Below the pieces are notes generated by a model. That model did no database searches. It was given only the letters and a program-made list of their open reading frames with translations, and had not been told where the DNA came from. A stretch of 15,591 nucleotides of DNA from Natrinema soli (GTDB taxonomy: Archaea; Halobacteriota; Halobacteria; Halobacteriales; Natrialbaceae). Every line of letters starts with the position of its first letter. Position 1 is the stretch's first letter. The stretch is taken from assembly GCF_028618695.1 (NCBI RefSeq), contig NZ_JAQIVI010000382.1:1-15591 (forward strand). Reading direction: 5' to 3'. Position numbers and translations under genes: made by a program. Below, one piece after another: positions 13,581-15,591 of this stretch.

Positions 13581-13605
13581 CTTACAATGACTGGTCGCAC
13601 CAGTC
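13581..13605 (-). promoter_or_regulatory. Hydrolase promoter with ACTGG/CCAGT palindrome
   Basis: GACTGG-N5-CCAGTC (13589-13605) is a perfect 17-bp dyad. Directly next to it on the minus strand is the TATA-like TTGTAAG (13581-13588), 24-31 bp before the hydrolase ATG at 13557. The dyad therefore covers the BRE, the usual place for a TetR- or MarR-type repressor to block archaeal transcription. Confidence 0.55.
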
Positions 13606-13650
13606 CGCTATACCGAGCCGAACGGCCCCCGCTCGAGTCGTCGTCGACGC

Positions 13651-15240
13651 TCAGGTGTCGCGGTTCGATCCGGTCCGAACCCAGCGGTCCCAGAAGGAGT
13701 CGAACTCGGATTCGTCTTCCGTGAGACGGTCCCACTGCGCGAGGCCGCGTTCCTCGCGGCTGCCCGGGACCGTGTTGTCGAGGACGAGCGCCGCGAGTCC
13801 GCCGACGGCCATCCCGGTCGAGCCGATGATAAAGACGGTGTCAACGACGGCCTGTGCCGCGGCTTCGATCGGGCCTGCAACAGCCGCGTTCGCGAGTCCG
13901 GTCGTGTCGACTAGCGACGCGACCGCCGTCTCGAGGCCGACGCTCTCGCGAAACGCGATCGTGCTCTCGAAGTTCCCCATGTATGCCGGAATCGCCAGCC
14001 CGACGAAGAGGGCGAAGCCGATGATGAAGGTGTTCCGCGAGGAGTCGAGGTCGACGTGGCGCAGGTTCGAGATCCCGACGGCGACGATCTGGCCGAACAT
14101 GGCGATGAAGAGGCCGCCGACGATCGGATCGGGAATCGTCACGATCAGCTGGCCGAAGTAACCGACGAAGCCGACGACGAGCATGATGGCGGCCCCGATC
14201 TGAACGACGTATCTCGAGGCGACGCCGGTGAGTCCGATCGCGCCGATGTTCTCGGAGTAGGAGGTCGAGCCGGCGGTACCCATGATGCCCGAGAAGACGT
14301 TCATCAGCCCCTCCATTCCGATGCCGTGGTTGATCCGCTTTGCACTGGGTGCTCCGGAACCACTCAGGTTCGCCACCGCGTAGTAGTCGCCGATGCTCTC
14401 GACGATCGAGGCCAGCACCCCGGCGAACATCCCGACGACGAAGGCGGTCGTAATCTGGGGGAGGCCCCACTGGAACGGGTAGATCGGCATGATCGGCTGC
14501 GTGTTCGTAACTGCTCCGAGATCGACGAATCCCGGATGACCGCTGCCGATCACGCCGAGCACTGACAACGCTGCCGCGGCGACCCAGGCGATGACCAGCG
14601 CCAGAATGACCGGGTAGAGACGGAACGCCCTGTGTTTGACGTCGAGATACTGCGAGAACAGGAGGATCAGTCCGAGCGTGAGTCCGAGAAGCGGCCAGCT
14701 CTGGTTCGGCGCGGTGATCTGGCCGGCGTTGAACAGCGAGAGCCCGATCAGCGCGATCGTCGGCGCGATGACGACCGGCGAGAGGAACCGGCGGAGTTTC
14801 CCGACCAGTCCGAAGTAGCCCATCGCGACCTCGACGATCGCGGCGACGATGATCGCTCCCTGTAACTGGAGCAACGCGGCCTCCCAACTCGGCTGTCCCG
14901 AGACGCCGCCGGCAGTAACGACCCCGACGATGGCCAGCGCGGGTGCGAGCATCGAGAACGGCGCGCCCTGGACGATCGGGTATCGGTTCCCGAACGTCGT
15001 CTGGGCGAGCGTCGCGATCCCGGAGACGACGAAGAACGTCCCGATAAACCGGGCGGTCACACCGGGGGGCATCCCCATCGCATCCGCCAGAATCAGCGGG
15101 ACCGCGATGTTCGCGCCCACCATCGTCAGGTAGTGTTGAATCCCCAACACCATCGATTCGCCGAGCGGCGGCTGCTCCTCGATTCCGTACTCGATATCAT
15201 CACCGACCGATTCGTCGGCGACTGTCTCGTCCCCCGTCAT
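13651..15240 (-). CDS. NCS2/NAT-family nucleobase permease (uracil/xanthine type)
   Basis: 529 residues, about 14 membrane segments. Family marks: GIQHYLTM with His36 in TM1, YPIVQGAPFSMLAPALAI (TM3), the TM8 glutamate Glu281 in ESIGDYYAVANLSGSGAP, and the NAT signature ENIGAIGLT at 330-338 (E-N-x-G-x4-T). These residues bind the nucleobase in the UraA/UapA fold and drive proton-coupled uptake. The long TM8-TM10 block (MGTAGSTSYSENIGA) is closer to the purine/ascorbate-type branch than to classic UraA, so xanthine, urate or uracil are all possible substrates. The protein is somewhat longer than bacterial UraA (about 430) because of an acidic N-terminus, an extended loop (233-262) and an acidic tail (EDESEFDSFWDRW). 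It begins at ATG 15240 and ends 93 bp before the hydrolase. Confidence 0.93.
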   Translation of the reverse strand: MTGDETVADESVGDDIEYGIEEQPPLGESMVLGIQHYLTMVGANIAVPLILADAMGMPPGVTARFIGTFFVVSGIATLAQTTFGNRYPIVQGAPFSMLAPALAIVGVVTAGGVSGQPSWEAALLQLQGAIIVAAIVEVAMGYFGLVGKLRRFLSPVVIAPTIALIGLSLFNAGQITAPNQSWPLLGLTLGLILLFSQYLDVKHRAFRLYPVILALVIAWVAAAALSVLGVIGSGHPGFVDLGAVTNTQPIMPIYPFQWGLPQITTAFVVGMFAGVLASIVESIGDYYAVANLSGSGAPSAKRINHGIGMEGLMNVFSGIMGTAGSTSYSENIGAIGLTGVASRYVVQIGAAIMLVVGFVGYFGQLIVTIPDPIVGGLFIAMFGQIVAVGISNLRHVDLDSSRNTFIIGFALFVGLAIPAYMGNFESTIAFRESVGLETAVASLVDTTGLANAAVAGPIEAAAQAVVDTVFIIGSTGMAVGGLAALVLDNTVPGSREERGLAQWDRLTEDESEFDSFWDRWVRTGSNRDT

Positions 15241-15331
15241 GGATTCTCGTCGGATAACGATCAGGGGTGTTCAAAGGGGTGTTGGTCCGCTCTCGTCGAC
15301 TTTGCTCGAGAGCGCCACCTCGAGAACCGTC

Positions 15332-15591
15332 CTATCGCTCCGTCTCGTCGGCCGCAGTCTCGGTGGCAGCCCGAACGGTCTCGACCGAGAGCGACTCGAG
15401 GTCGACCAGTTCGCCGTCGGTTTCGCTGGCGACCAGTTCCGAGAGGCCGGCGCGAGAATCGTCGCCGGCGTCGACGACGATAACTCGAGTGTCGCCCCTC
15501 GCGAGCGCTCGAGCCGCGGTTCGCGTCGCGTCGGTCGGACTCCCGTCGGCGACGTTCGCACGCCCGTCGGTGACGAGGACGACGACCGAGG
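15332..15591 (-). CDS. C-terminal end of a ChlD-like vWA-domain protein
   Basis: The last 85 codons of a gene entering from the right edge. The peptide SVVVLVTDGRANVADGSP, then a helix (ATRTAARALA), a strand DTRVIVVDAG, and ELVASETDGELVDLESLSVE, ending in an acidic tail ETAADETER, corresponds to the last strands and helices of a von Willebrand factor A domain. The LVTDGRANV strand is characteristic of magnesium/cobalt chelatase ChlD/BchD-type subunits, whose AAA+ module would lie outside the window; in haloarchaea such proteins are tied to cobalamin metal insertion. The MIDAS residues earlier in the domain are not visible. Confidence 0.78.
   Translation of the reverse strand, partial: SVVVLVTDGRANVADGSPTDATRTAARALARGDTRVIVVDAGDDSRAGLSELVASETDGELVDLESLSVETVRAATETAADETER

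Noticed and set aside
13841..14887. 348-codon minus-strand frame and long plus-strand frames over the permease
   Set aside because: Arg/His-rich shadows of the NCS2 permease gene, caused by GC-rich codons.

Overview
The window reads as chromosomal or megaplasmid DNA of a halophilic archaeon (class Halobacteria). Reasons: predicted proteins rich in Asp and Glu with few Lys, GC-rich codon use, archaeal TATA boxes 24-31 bp before several starts, an archaeal type IV prepilin (AVSPVIG after DDER), a PhiH1-repressor-like winged helix, a FilR1-type regulator, and a tyrosine integrase with the Cys-rich insertion I associate with haloarchaea. All functions are inferred from sequence; no searches were run.

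Layout. Left part (1 to about 6.1 kb) is accessory DNA. A minus-strand operon encodes four membrane or exported proteins: a 4-TM protein, a sequon-rich glycoprotein candidate with a signal peptide and C-terminal anchor, a 40-residue single-TM protein, and a Tat-exported protein that runs off the left edge. Divergent from it is a small AbrB-like regulator, followed by a frameshifted PadR pseudogene. Next come an orphan pilin-like gene, an HTH protein with what looks like a degenerate LAGLIDADG fold, a PhiH1-like winged helix, a highly structured 150-bp block that may be an RNA, repeats, and a tyrosine recombinase with all catalytic residues. This looks like an integrated virus- or plasmid-derived element or several layers of such debris.

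Middle part (6.2 to 11.5 kb): a MOSC protein, a decayed 3' end of a cystathionine gamma-synthase-like gene, then a FilR1-family regulator divergent from a three-gene overlapping operon (berberine-bridge-type flavoenzyme, small 2-TM protein, TauE/SafE permease). A large dyad lies in the divergent promoter. A histidine-kinase scrap and a 105-residue conserved-looking protein of unknown function follow.

Right part (11.8 kb to end) looks like ordinary metabolism on the minus strand: a MaoC-type hydratase with an unusual N-terminal extension, an alpha/beta hydrolase with an operator-like palindrome at its promoter, an NCS2 uracil/xanthine-type permease, and the C-terminal end of a ChlD-like von Willebrand A protein cut by the right edge.

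The most promising unexplained items are the structured block at 4226-4367, the membrane/Tat operon with its hidden 40-residue gene, the HTH plus degenerate LAGLIDADG protein, and the flavoenzyme/permease operon with its candidate operator.
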